Assembly: GCA_963674895.2 (NCBI GenBank)
Contig: CAXXCY010000002.1
Coordinates: 124,001-188,000 of the forward strand
Length of the DNA stretch: 64,000 nucleotides
Direction: 5' to 3'
DNA from: CAXXOK01 sp963674895
GTDB lineage: Bacteria > Bacillota > Clostridia > Christensenellales > Aristaeellaceae
Part shown: piece after piece, positions 53,703 to 62,179 of the stretch
How positions within the stretch are numbered: position 1 is the stretch's first letter
Layout of the letters: each line of letters starts with the position of its first letter
Program-made: the position numbers and the translations under genes
The notes under the pieces: generated by a model
Seen by the model: only the letters and a program-made list of their open reading frames with translations
The model's database searches: none
Told to the model about the DNA's origin: nothing

Positions 53703-54938
53703 ATGAACCATAGAAAAGGACAGGCGGAAGAGATATCCGGAAACACCAGCAGGATATGGAACGGCATTTTTGTCAAGATGCTTTTCATCAATCTGATGAT
53801 CAGCTTTGCTACCAACATGATGAATCAGCTGGCTCCTATGTATTCCTATGATCTGAGCGGTTCGAACGTTCTGGCCGGAACAACCGCCAGTATCTTCGCG
53901 CTCACCTGCCTGATATTCAAGTTTGTTTCGGCGCCGGCGCTGGATTCGCTGAACAAGAAGCTCATTCTGCTGGGAGCGTCGGCTGTCATGGCGTGCGCTT
54001 TCGTGGGCTACGCCTTTTCGTATACTGTATCCATGCTGATCGCTTTCCGGCTGGTGCAAGGCGCCGGGCAGGCTTTCGTAACCACCGGATGCCTGATTAT
54101 AGCCACGAACTCGCTGCCGAATAAGAAAATGGCCACCGGTATTGCCTATTTCTCCATGACTACGGCGGTTTGCGGTGCGATCGCGCCTGCTTTGAGCCTA
54201 AAGCTAATCGATCTGATCGGATACCATTACACCTTCGGAATCCTGGCTGCTATGATGTTTTTAGTCATACTGTCCTTTGCGTTTTTGAAACTTGAACACA
54301 AACCTGTTCGAAAATTCCGAATAACGCTGCATTCGGTCATCGCCAAGGAGGCCGTTTTACCAGCTGCGATCCTGCTGATCATTTCGCTTGCGAGCTCGAT
54401 GCCCAGGGCGTTTCTTGCGATTTCCACCAGGGACACGATAGGCTCGGATATCGGATACTTCTTCACGGTATCCGCAATCGTGATGATATTCTCAAGACCC
54501 ATAACCGGCAGGATAACGGATAAAATCGGCATCGTGAAGGTCATGATTCCAATGATTATTCTGACTGCGGCGTCATTTGTCATGATCGGGTTTGCAGCTA
54601 CGCTGCCGATGTATCTGGCTGCGGCCGTTGTACAGGCGATCGGTATGGGGAGCATCATGCCTTCCATACAGGCGACGATTATGAAAAGCGTGCCGCCGGA
54701 CCGCCGCGGAAGCGCAAGTTCCACAACCTATATCGCTGCGGACATCGGCACGCTGATCGGCCCGGCGGCCGGCGGATATATAATCGACCGCGCAGGCTAC
54801 AGTCTGACCTGGTATTATACCGTTATCCCGCTTATCGTCGGGCTTGCCGCGGTAATCCTATTCCGCAGGCGGTTGCAAAGGCTGGATGCAAACGAGGAAA
54901 CGCGGGTACCGGGAATTTTGCAGGAGCTTTCCGATTAG
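53703..54938 (+). CDS. MFS transporter
   Basis: A 411-residue major facilitator of the same sub-family as 34635 and 51538: SRIWNGIFVKMLFINLMISFATNMM, TASIFALTCLIFKFVSAPALDSLNKK, RKFRITLHSVIAKEAVLPA, SVPPDRRGSASSTTYIAADIG. Twelve predicted helices. The ATG at 53703 has AAGAAG upstream. A 401-nt gap follows. Confidence 0.87.
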   Translation: MNHRKGQAEEISGNTSRIWNGIFVKMLFINLMISFATNMMNQLAPMYSYDLSGSNVLAGTTASIFALTCLIFKFVSAPALDSLNKKLILLGASAVMACAFVGYAFSYTVSMLIAFRLVQGAGQAFVTTGCLIIATNSLPNKKMATGIAYFSMTTAVCGAIAPALSLKLIDLIGYHYTFGILAAMMFLVILSFAFLKLEHKPVRKFRITLHSVIAKEAVLPAAILLIISLASSMPRAFLAISTRDTIGSDIGYFFTVSAIVMIFSRPITGRITDKIGIVKVMIPMIILTAASFVMIGFAATLPMYLAAAVVQAIGMGSIMPSIQATIMKSVPPDRRGSASSTTYIAADIGTLIGPAAGGYIIDRAGYSLTWYYTVIPLIVGLAAVILFRRRLQRLDANEETRVPGILQELSD

Positions 54939-55339
54939 CGGCGCTTTCTGATGAAAGAATGTCAAGGGTGCAGATAGCTTTTTGTATATGAACGCGGCCA
55001 TACCCTTGGGATGAATTTCCGTACGGCAGCGGCGCGCGCGGCACGCGCCAAGCCGGTGGAATTGGCGGATCGTGGATCCGCTTGCTTGTGCTGCCGGTCC
55101 CATCGTTTGGGATATGCATGTCGAATCCGGTTTCATTTTGAAATATCGAATGACGGCAATTTATATTTAAGAATTGACTATTGATCAAACTGACAATAAA
55201 AAATATGATTTATTTGTAAAAACGGACAATAAGAAATATATCAGGGGGGCGCTGACATGTTTTTAAGATTATTTAATCACCGGAAAAAATATGGGATGCA
55301 TTGTTCCGTGCGATAGAATATAGGAAAGCGTGGCAAAGT
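54939..55339. other. intergenic region with direct repeats before esterase copy 2
   Basis: 401 nt, AT-rich in the last 200. No gene seen. The pair of repeats at 55192-55239 and AGGGGGG at 55243-55249 are the visible features. AGGAAAG at 55322 is the likely ribosome binding site for the esterase at 55340. Confidence 0.5.
55192..55239. repeat. direct repeat GACAATAAxAAATAT, possible activator sites
   Basis: GACAATAAAAAATAT (55192-55206) and GACAATAAGAAATAT (55225-55239) start 33 bp apart, about three helical turns, so both face the same side of the DNA. They lie upstream of the esterase/PhzB-like operon. A dimeric activator could bind there. Confidence 0.45.
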
Positions 55340-56509
55340 ATGAAAAATTATGTACCCGAAATGAAATACGAAACGGTAACGATCCAGTCGTCCGTAACCA
55401 AAAGGGTGATGCCCCCGGGATTCCAGCTGGAGATCGTTGCGTACGACGAAGAAGAATTCTTCAAACGTACGGAGATTGGCCGCAGGTACTGGGAGCTCGT
55501 GGCGATCCATGACGTTTATCACGATAAGCCGATGCACCAGAACGTGCTGCGTTACTGGGCTGAACTGGGCCTGAAAAAAGAGCTGTTTGACGCGGACCAC
55601 GACAACGCGAAATATTCCTACAGCGTTTTCACGCCGCTGGATCTGGACCCTGAGAAAAAGTATGCGGTGATTTATTTCAGCCACGGCGGCGGCAACACGA
55701 TCCAGATGGCGGAGACTTACGGTTTCAATACGCTGGCGGCCGTAGAAAAATACATCATCGTTTACGCGGAAAACGGCGGCCGTTCCAATGACCAGGTGAT
55801 TCCCGAATTCGCAAGGATCATGGGCGAGCTTCGCGAAAAAGGGTATCCCGTAGACTGGGAAAGGGTATACAGCGTTGGATTTTCCTCCGGCGGCATGGCT
55901 TGCTCCTGCACGGCGTGCACCTATACCGATCGGATTGCGGCCGTCGCAGTGCTGCCGGGCGCGAATTTCCTCAAAGAGTTTCCTTTCTATACCGGGCCTG
56001 AATATTATGCCTCAACCAAAGGGTACCGCATGCCGGCCATTTTCTTGAGCGGCGATAACGACCATGGCAACTTTCCCGCTCCATGGGTCGCGAAGCATCC
56101 CGAGGAGCTGTATAAGCCCGGGTATAACGGCGTGCCCAAAATGGAATATGCGATTGAAAACCTCAATATATGGATGCGGGACATTGCCAAAATCAAGAAT
56201 TATACGCCGCTTACGGTGGAAAGCGTCAGCGATCTGCTGCTCCATTCGACCGATCCCGTGGAGCTGGAATACGGACTGAAGTTTGACCGGGGATATGCCT
56301 TCCGCGCGCAGGGCACGGATTGGCTCGGCGGCGATTATTACGGCACGGATGGCGCGCCGGTGATACGCTACGCACGCGCGGCAGGGATGATTCATATAAC
56401 CTGGGAGAGCGAAGCGAATCTCGTTTGGGATTATCTGAAACACTTCCGCAGGGATTTGAAAACTGGTGAAAGCCTGTACGACCCCGTCGTTTGCTGGGGC
56501 GAGAGATAA
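55340..56509 (+). CDS. alpha/beta hydrolase, PHB-depolymerase/esterase-like, copy 2
   Basis: A 389-residue paralogue of the hydrolases at 50421 and 56527. Oxyanion-hole YFSHGGG, nucleophile elbow GFSSGG with Ser182, the His segment AGMIHITWESE, and the common end TGESLYDPVVCWGER. The ATG at 55340 has AGGAAAG upstream. It starts an apparent operon that continues with copy 3, an orphan small protein and the tandem PhzB-like protein. No signal peptide, so substrates must be imported first. Confidence 0.82.
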   Translation: MKNYVPEMKYETVTIQSSVTKRVMPPGFQLEIVAYDEEEFFKRTEIGRRYWELVAIHDVYHDKPMHQNVLRYWAELGLKKELFDADHDNAKYSYSVFTPLDLDPEKKYAVIYFSHGGGNTIQMAETYGFNTLAAVEKYIIVYAENGGRSNDQVIPEFARIMGELREKGYPVDWERVYSVGFSSGGMACSCTACTYTDRIAAVAVLPGANFLKEFPFYTGPEYYASTKGYRMPAIFLSGDNDHGNFPAPWVAKHPEELYKPGYNGVPKMEYAIENLNIWMRDIAKIKNYTPLTVESVSDLLLHSTDPVELEYGLKFDRGYAFRAQGTDWLGGDYYGTDGAPVIRYARAAGMIHITWESEANLVWDYLKHFRRDLKTGESLYDPVVCWGER

Positions 56510-56526
56510 GAGAAAGCGAGCAGATT

Positions 56527-57738
56527 ATGGAACATAAAAAACCAGAACTGATATATGAAACAATCACGCGTGAAACGGTTATCAAAATTCTGGATAAACC
56601 ACAGGGGCTGGAATCCATCCCTTACGATGAAGAGGCGTTTAATCTTACGGATATCGGGCGTAGGCGCAGGGAGCTTGTGACGCTGTACGACGTGTACGAC
56701 GATATGCCGATGCATCCCAACGTGCTCCGGTATTGGGCGAGGCTGGGCCTGAAAAAAGAGCTGTTCGACGCGGACCGCGACGACGGGAAGTACGCTTACA
56801 GCGTATTCACGCCCATTGATATGTACCCTGATAAAAAATACGCCCTGATTTATTACAGCCATGGCGGCGGCGAATCCATCGGGATGGCGGAAACCAACGG
56901 TTTTAACACGATTGCCGGAGTTGAGAAATATATCGTCGTATACGCGCAAAACGGCGGCCGTTCCAACGAGGAAGTGGATACGGAATTCGGCAGGATTATG
57001 GGCGAAATTCGCAAGATGGGTTACCCTGTGGATTGGGAACGGGTATACGCGGCCGGCTTTGGCTCCGGCGGCAGCGCCAGCGTTTGCGCGGCCTGCACCT
57101 ATCCCGATATGGTCGCGGCCGTCGCCGTGATGCCGGGCGGGGATCCTTTCAAGGAACTCTTGTTCTGTTCCGGACCGGAGTATTACGCTTCGACAAAGGG
57201 CTACCGCATTCCCGGGATTTTCATCGGCGGAACGGTAGACAAGGGCAATTTCCCCGCACCGTGGATTACCGAATATGCGGGTTCGGAATTGGGCGCGGGC
57301 AGTGTGGACGACGCCATGGAGAACCTGAACATCTGGATGCGGGAGATCGCCAAGGTCGATCATTTTACGCCGCTTACCGTTCAGGCCGTCAACGACCGGC
57401 TGCTCCATTCGGCCGATCCCTATGAGAAGGAGTTCGGGCTGAAGTTTAACCAGGCGTATGCGTTCCGCGCGCAAGGCACGGACTGGCTCGGTGGTGATTT
57501 TTTTGGTGCCGACGGCACGCCGGTGATGCGATTTGTCAGGGCGGAAGGGGTTCCGCACAGGATGATGACATACTCGATGATGTTCCGCGGAAACGGTTCG
57601 CGCTGCAAGCACCACTATATTTCCGCCGCGTGGGAGAGCCAGGCGAATATCGTATGGGACTATCTCAAGCGCTTCCGCAGGGATTTAAAGACTGGCGAAA
57701 GTCTCTATGATCCTGTTGTATGCTGGGGCGAGAGATAA
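56527..57738 (+). CDS. alpha/beta hydrolase-like copy 3, nucleophile altered
   Basis: A 403-residue paralogue whose elbow reads GFGSGGS: the position of the nucleophilic Ser in copies 1 and 2 (GFSSG) is Gly179 (codon GGC). Ser180 would be one residue out of register. The oxyanion motif YYSHGGG is kept. A stretch of about 20 residues (RMMTYSMMFRGNGSRCKHHY, region 57555-57620) is inserted just after the VPH His segment and before AWESQ, where the other copies have H.(V/I).WES directly. The protein may be inactive as an esterase, or have become a binding partner or a different enzyme. 17 nt behind copy 2. Confidence 0.78.
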   Translation: MEHKKPELIYETITRETVIKILDKPQGLESIPYDEEAFNLTDIGRRRRELVTLYDVYDDMPMHPNVLRYWARLGLKKELFDADRDDGKYAYSVFTPIDMYPDKKYALIYYSHGGGESIGMAETNGFNTIAGVEKYIVVYAQNGGRSNEEVDTEFGRIMGEIRKMGYPVDWERVYAAGFGSGGSASVCAACTYPDMVAAVAVMPGGDPFKELLFCSGPEYYASTKGYRIPGIFIGGTVDKGNFPAPWITEYAGSELGAGSVDDAMENLNIWMREIAKVDHFTPLTVQAVNDRLLHSADPYEKEFGLKFNQAYAFRAQGTDWLGGDFFGADGTPVMRFVRAEGVPHRMMTYSMMFRGNGSRCKHHYISAAWESQANIVWDYLKRFRRDLKTGESLYDPVVCWGER

Positions 57739-57768
57739 CAAAAGAGGAAACGGACGGGGAGTGAGTCA

Positions 57769-58062
57769 ATGAAACGTATGCAGGCTACCATTAAAATTCC
57801 GCAGCGGCTAACGCAGGAAATGACGGAGAAGCTCAAGGGGCTGGGCGTGCGCGAAATTCGCACCAACATGGTCGCGTACGAGAACTTCAGGCGCGCCAGC
57901 CGGATGGACTACGATTTCGTATACCGCGAAATGGAAACGGACAAAAAGGATGTCGTCTATCTGGACTTCTTTTTCGACGATACTCCCGAGGGTCGGGACG
58001 CAAGCTACGAGCTGGAGCTAAACCTGTATCAAATTCCCCTGAACCTGAGATATGTGGATTAA
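57769..58062 (+). CDS. 97-residue protein of unknown function
   Basis: Not recognised. It begins MKRMQATIKIPQRLTQEMTEKLKGLGVREIRTN, then an aromatic, acidic middle (DYDFVYREMETDKKDVVYLDFFFDD) and ends ELELNLYQIPLNLRYVD, suggesting an alternating alpha/beta fold of ferredoxin-like size. GGGGAG precedes the ATG. Its place between esterase copy 3 and the PhzB-like gene argues for a small partner subunit in this operon. Confidence 0.65.
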   Translation: MKRMQATIKIPQRLTQEMTEKLKGLGVREIRTNMVAYENFRRASRMDYDFVYREMETDKKDVVYLDFFFDDTPEGRDASYELELNLYQIPLNLRYVD

Positions 58063-58111
58063 GGGAGATCGGTTTTTGGACGACGCATAATGCGGAAAGA
58101 GGAAAGCAAGC

Positions 58112-59155
58112 ATGATAGATAAGGAATACAACGCAAAAATCGCAAGGATGATCGTATCCTCGCCGTTTTGGCGGCCGGAGTATTTTCCGGAATATTTTAC
58201 CGATGAGTTCACGATGGTCAACAACGCGCCGCCGCCCGGCATGCCGAATTACTTTGATTTTTGGGAAGCGGAGCGTTGCCTGGAATGGCTGAACCGCACC
58301 GTCAGGACATGGGAAACGGAAGTGGAGGAGTTTTATACGACACCGGACCCGGAGAAGTTCTGGGCGGTCGGGAACTGCGGGGGAGACGTACGGTGGGGAG
58401 AGCACGACGGAAGCTACCGGTCGAACTTCGTCTGCAGGATAGAGATGAAGGACGGCAAGGTCAATCACATCAAGTTCATTGTTGAGCCGATCCGCATGCT
58501 GAAGGCGGCCGGATTGCACGTTGAGCCCTTGCGCAAGGGACTGAACGATCCCCGGGTGGATGCCTGGCTGGAATCGCACCCCGATATCCGGAAAAATCCC
58601 ATCAATAAAATCGTGGCCGACCAGAACCAGGGCAAACAGGACCTGGACATGAGCGAAGAGGCGATCCAGACGCGGCGCAAGTACAATCTGGAGCAGCTGA
58701 TCTGCGGCGTGGAGCGGGAGAAGTATCGCAGGCTTACGACGGCAGGCGAAAGGAATTCGGCGGGGGGCGCATGGTTTATACCCGACGCCGTGCCGTGGAA
58801 CGAGAACCCGGACGAGCCGGAAATGGTGAGTCGCGGACGGCATAATTTGTCTTTGGACGAGCAGGTTCGGGCTCAGGCATGGATGAAAGCCAGCAGCCCC
58901 TGGCAATACCGGGATACCCGGGGGCGGATTTACCCGACGGACGACAAGAACGTCTGGTTTCTGGAAGTGTACTGGCACGGGCCGGCCCGGTGGATCGGCA
59001 GCGGGGACGATCACGGCCATTACCATGAGAACTATATGTTTATCGTCAAGTTTGACGATGCCGGAAGGATTATCCAGCAGACGGAAATATTGAATCCCAT
59101 CTATAAATATAACGCGGTAAACGTAAGCCTGCCGAGTTTTCCGTACTACTACTGA
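58112..59155 (+). CDS. tandem PhzA/PhzB-like (NTF2-fold) protein
   Basis: A 347-residue protein made of two related halves. The first (residues about 1-150) has FWAVGNCGGDVRWGEHDGSYRSNFVCRIEMKDGKVNHIKFIVEPIRMLKAAGLHVEPL, the second FWLEV-like NVWFLEVYWHGPARWIGSGDDHGHYHENYMFIVKFDDAGRIIQQTEILNPIYKYNAV. Both follow the PhzB/SnoaL-like order (FWVECDGHG, YYENHFLHSFEL, KRNREFMNVFQQLRALGIPVP in phenazine proteins, quoted from memory). NTF2-fold proteins of this kind bind or cyclise aromatic metabolites. A duplicated version in one chain is uncommon. ATG 58112 follows GAGGAA. End of the esterase operon; a 307-nt gap follows. Confidence 0.72.
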   Translation: MIDKEYNAKIARMIVSSPFWRPEYFPEYFTDEFTMVNNAPPPGMPNYFDFWEAERCLEWLNRTVRTWETEVEEFYTTPDPEKFWAVGNCGGDVRWGEHDGSYRSNFVCRIEMKDGKVNHIKFIVEPIRMLKAAGLHVEPLRKGLNDPRVDAWLESHPDIRKNPINKIVADQNQGKQDLDMSEEAIQTRRKYNLEQLICGVEREKYRRLTTAGERNSAGGAWFIPDAVPWNENPDEPEMVSRGRHNLSLDEQVRAQAWMKASSPWQYRDTRGRIYPTDDKNVWFLEVYWHGPARWIGSGDDHGHYHENYMFIVKFDDAGRIIQQTEILNPIYKYNAVNVSLPSFPYYY

Positions 59156-59462
59156 TCTTACGGCTGGATGGCGGGCTTGGTGCCCGGGAACAGCGGCTGG
59201 CAAACCGGGCCGGTGTTTCAAGATTACAAGCCTGCCGATGCGGTTGACGATCCAAACCAGAGGTTTAACCTGTTTTCTCAACGTGACGCATTGTGGATGC
59301 GTACGCTGCCATAGTAATCATTGCTTTGATCGACCAGTGATGAAAGTGACTCAAGCGACGACAATAACGGGAGGGGGAAACTATCGGACTGTAGAACGCG
59401 CAGACCCGGCATACCAATACCTGGAAGTCAGAAAAGAGATTTGAAAAGGAGCGTGACATGGA
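59156..59462. other. intergenic region before importer 3
   Basis: 307 nt without a recognised gene. CGGGC-TTGGT-GCCCG (about 59177-59191) and ACGCAT-TGTGG-ATGCGT (about 59286-59302) are short stems; neither has a T-run. AAGGAG at 59447-59452 is the ribosome binding site of the next gene. Confidence 0.45.
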
Positions 59463-61079
59463 ATGAAAAACAAGAAATTCTGGGCAATACTACTGACGGT
59501 GGCTATGATTATATCGATGTTTGCATACTCGGCCAGCGCCACAGAAACCAAATATATCGCGCCGAAGGTTTCTGTGTCGAATTTCGACCCCGTTTCGCTG
59601 ACATGCCTTAGGGGCACGGGAAACGGCAAAAATGTCCTGAATGAAATCTACGAGACCCTGCTCGACCGCAATGGCTTCGGAACCGACGTGTACGGTGTTC
59701 TCGCCAAAGACTGGTACTGGGAAGGGAACGACCTCTATCTTGATTTGTACGATTACATTCATGATCAGGCTGGCAACCCCATTACAGCTGCAGACGTAGC
59801 GTTCAGCTTTGTTACCCCCCAGGAGTTGGGATATACCAATAACAGGCTCGCGCTGTATACTACGTACGCTCCGGACGTCGAAAACTCGGGCGTGGAAGCG
59901 GTAAGCGATTATCAGGTCGTTTTCCACTTCAAAGCCGGTATGGAAGGCAGAGAGGTCATGGGTGGCTGGCTGGATATGATCTGCTCGCAGCCGATCTTCT
60001 CCAAGGCGGCATGGGAAGCAAGCACGGACCAAATGGCTGAAAAAGCTGTCGGCACCGGCATGTATACTGTGAAAGAGGTTGTCAGCGGCGCTTATTACGT
60101 TCTCGAGCGCTATGACGACTATTGGCAGACGGATGAGAGCCTGATTGGCCCCCAGCACCAGGCAAATGTGCAGGAGATAACCTTCAAGATCATCAATGAT
60201 CCCCAGCAGGTTGTCAACGCACTCAAAACGGGTGAGATTGACTTCGCGAACAATATCCGTATTGAAGCGGTTCCCGAGTTCCAGAACGCGGATGAATTCA
60301 CCGTAGCGTCCAGCCTGGACAACAACATCTTCGCCCTGTTGCCCAACTGCCTTGAAGGCCTGCCGCTGCACGACATGAATCTAAGGGCCGCCCTGTTCTA
60401 TGCGATCAACGTGGATGACATCGTTGCCGCTATCGGCGGAGCGGATATTGCTAGAAAGGTGTTCTGCTTTGGCATTCCGAAGGCTGCAGGCTACAATCCC
60501 GATTGGGAAGCTGCGGACAACTACTATACTAAAGCCGGCACCGATATGGCCGTGGCTCAGGAGTACATGGCGAAATCGAATTACAACGGCGAGACGCTCA
60601 AGATTTGGTATGAAGCGGGCACCTATAAGGCTCCGTTTGAAATGGTAGCCCTTCTGATCGGCAAAGCGTGCGAGGACCTTGGCATCAAATACGAAATCCA
60701 CACCAAGGACTCTCAGATTCAAGACGTTTACAGCACCACGAATTCCGACTGGGACCTGATTATCTACAATATCGGCGGCAACGGAACCATCCTTGACTAC
60801 AGCAAACAGACGTTCAATTCGAACTTCTATGTGGGCGGTGCCGGCTGCTGGAACGATCCGACGCTTGATCAGATCTTTGCGGAAACATTCAGCGAAAGCG
60901 GAGCGACGCAGGAGAACATCAACACATTCATGAACTACATCACCGACAATTACTATATTTACGGTCTCTACCAGATCACCACATATGATGTCTTTAGGAA
61001 GAGCCTGATTGCCGACGCATCCGTGAAGACGTTCAGAACGTGGATTATCCCCGGATCCTTTGAATACGTTCAACCGTAA
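59463..61079 (+). CDS. extracellular solute-binding protein family 5, importer 3
   Basis: A 538-residue SBP_5 protein, more distant from those of importers 1 and 2. The signal peptide MKNKKFWAILLTVAMIISMFAYSASA ends near residue 27, again with no lipobox Cys. Landmarks: VLNEIYETLLDRNGFG, LYDYIHDQAGNPITAADVAFSF, AVGTGMYTVKEV, ERYDDYWQTDE, LALFYAINVDDI-like LRAALFYAINVDDIV. ATG 59463 with AAGGAG 10 nt upstream. Followed by a long hairpin and permease genes. Downstream of the esterase operon, so it may deliver its substrates. Confidence 0.87.
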   Translation: MKNKKFWAILLTVAMIISMFAYSASATETKYIAPKVSVSNFDPVSLTCLRGTGNGKNVLNEIYETLLDRNGFGTDVYGVLAKDWYWEGNDLYLDLYDYIHDQAGNPITAADVAFSFVTPQELGYTNNRLALYTTYAPDVENSGVEAVSDYQVVFHFKAGMEGREVMGGWLDMICSQPIFSKAAWEASTDQMAEKAVGTGMYTVKEVVSGAYYVLERYDDYWQTDESLIGPQHQANVQEITFKIINDPQQVVNALKTGEIDFANNIRIEAVPEFQNADEFTVASSLDNNIFALLPNCLEGLPLHDMNLRAALFYAINVDDIVAAIGGADIARKVFCFGIPKAAGYNPDWEAADNYYTKAGTDMAVAQEYMAKSNYNGETLKIWYEAGTYKAPFEMVALLIGKACEDLGIKYEIHTKDSQIQDVYSTTNSDWDLIIYNIGGNGTILDYSKQTFNSNFYVGGAGCWNDPTLDQIFAETFSESGATQENINTFMNYITDNYYIYGLYQITTYDVFRKSLIADASVKTFRTWIIPGSFEYVQP

Positions 61080-61120
61080 CGCGTAGTTATTCAGCCTGAT
61101 CCGCAAGGCTGAGAAGCAAG

Positions 61121-61173
61121 TAACGGCTGTCGTTCCCGGGTTACCCGCGATATCTCGGGAGCGACAGCTGTTA
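61121..61173 (+). other. long hairpin behind the binding-protein gene (importer 3)
   Basis: TAACGGCTGTCGTTCCCG (61121-61138) pairs with CGGGAGCGACAGCTGTTA (61156-61173); the differences are G-U pairs. It occupies the same place as the hairpins of importers 1 and 2. Confidence 0.6.
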
Positions 61174-61225
61174 CGGGCACCAGTTTGCTTTTTCGCAGAA
61201 GTATAAACGAAAGCGGGCAATTGTA

Positions 61226-62179
61226 ATGGCGAGATATATAATCAAGCGTCTATTATGGATGATCTTTGTCCTAGTTGGAACTGCAGTTGTGATTTTCACG
61301 ATCATGCATTTTATTCCAAATGATGTTACCAAAGCCATTTTGGGCGCAGAGGCAACGGAAGCTGAACGGGAAGTCTTAAGACAGCGGCTGGGTCTTAACG
61401 ATCCGTATATCGTGCAGCTTTTTCGGTATCTTTTCAACGTGTTTATCAAGTTCGATTTGGGAACCTCGTTTATCTATAATAAGCCGGTTATGCAAGAGCT
61501 GGTATCGCGGATTCCGAGAACTTTATTCTTGGGATGTTCGATTATTATATTCAATACATTGCTGGGAATTCCGTTGGGAATTATTGCCGGGCTCCATCAG
61601 AATAAATGGCAGGATACGCTGTCCATGATTCTGGCGCTCATTTTTGTTTCCGTCCCGTCTTTCTGGCTTGCGCTGCAGCTTGTCAATATTTTCGCCGTGC
61701 AACTGAAATGGCTGCCCGCCTTCGGAATAGGAAGCTTTAAGCATTACATCATGCCGATATTTGCCGCGGCCATGATGGGTACGGCCGCAAACGCCAGGCA
61801 GATGCGATCGTCGCTGCTTGAGGTTATTCGTGCTGATTATATTGTTTCGGCACGGGCAAAAGGCGTTTCTAATAGGAATGTCGTGATCAAGCACATGTTG
61901 CCGAACGCGCTGATTCCAGTGGTTACCGGATTGGGCGTCGGGCTTGGGAAATCGATCGCGGGATCTGTGATCATCGAGAGCGTTTTCAGCATTCCGGGCG
62001 TTGGTATGTACCTCCTGACCGGTATCAATAACGCTGACTATCCGATTGTACAAAGCTCAATCGTTGTTTTGTCCTTCTTCTCCGCAATGGTTATGCTTTT
62101 GCTGGATCTCCTGTATGCACAGATTGACCCGAGAATCAAATCGCAATATTCCGGAGAGATGAGCGGGGTAAAAAAATGA
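61226..62179 (+). CDS. ABC importer permease, DppB-like, importer 3
   Basis: A 317-residue permease: MARYIIKRLLWMIFVLVGTAVVIFTIMHFIPNDVTKAILG, with LEVIRADYIVSARAKGVSNRNVVIKHMLPNALIPVVT as the ATPase-contact loop. Overlaps the next gene by 4 nt (ATGA). The N-terminal GDP motif found in the other two is ND here. Confidence 0.9.
   Translation: MARYIIKRLLWMIFVLVGTAVVIFTIMHFIPNDVTKAILGAEATEAEREVLRQRLGLNDPYIVQLFRYLFNVFIKFDLGTSFIYNKPVMQELVSRIPRTLFLGCSIIIFNTLLGIPLGIIAGLHQNKWQDTLSMILALIFVSVPSFWLALQLVNIFAVQLKWLPAFGIGSFKHYIMPIFAAAMMGTAANARQMRSSLLEVIRADYIVSARAKGVSNRNVVIKHMLPNALIPVVTGLGVGLGKSIAGSVIIESVFSIPGVGMYLLTGINNADYPIVQSSIVVLSFFSAMVMLLLDLLYAQIDPRIKSQYSGEMSGVKK

Noticed and set aside
56431..57615. 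394-codon open frame on the minus strand
   Set aside because: Antisense shadow of esterase copy 3; a similar shadow lies opposite copies 1 and 2, as expected for one codon pattern.
57887..59281. 464-codon open frame on the minus strand
   Set aside because: It runs antisense to the PhzB-like gene and its composition is the mirror of that gene; no family motifs or ribosome binding site.
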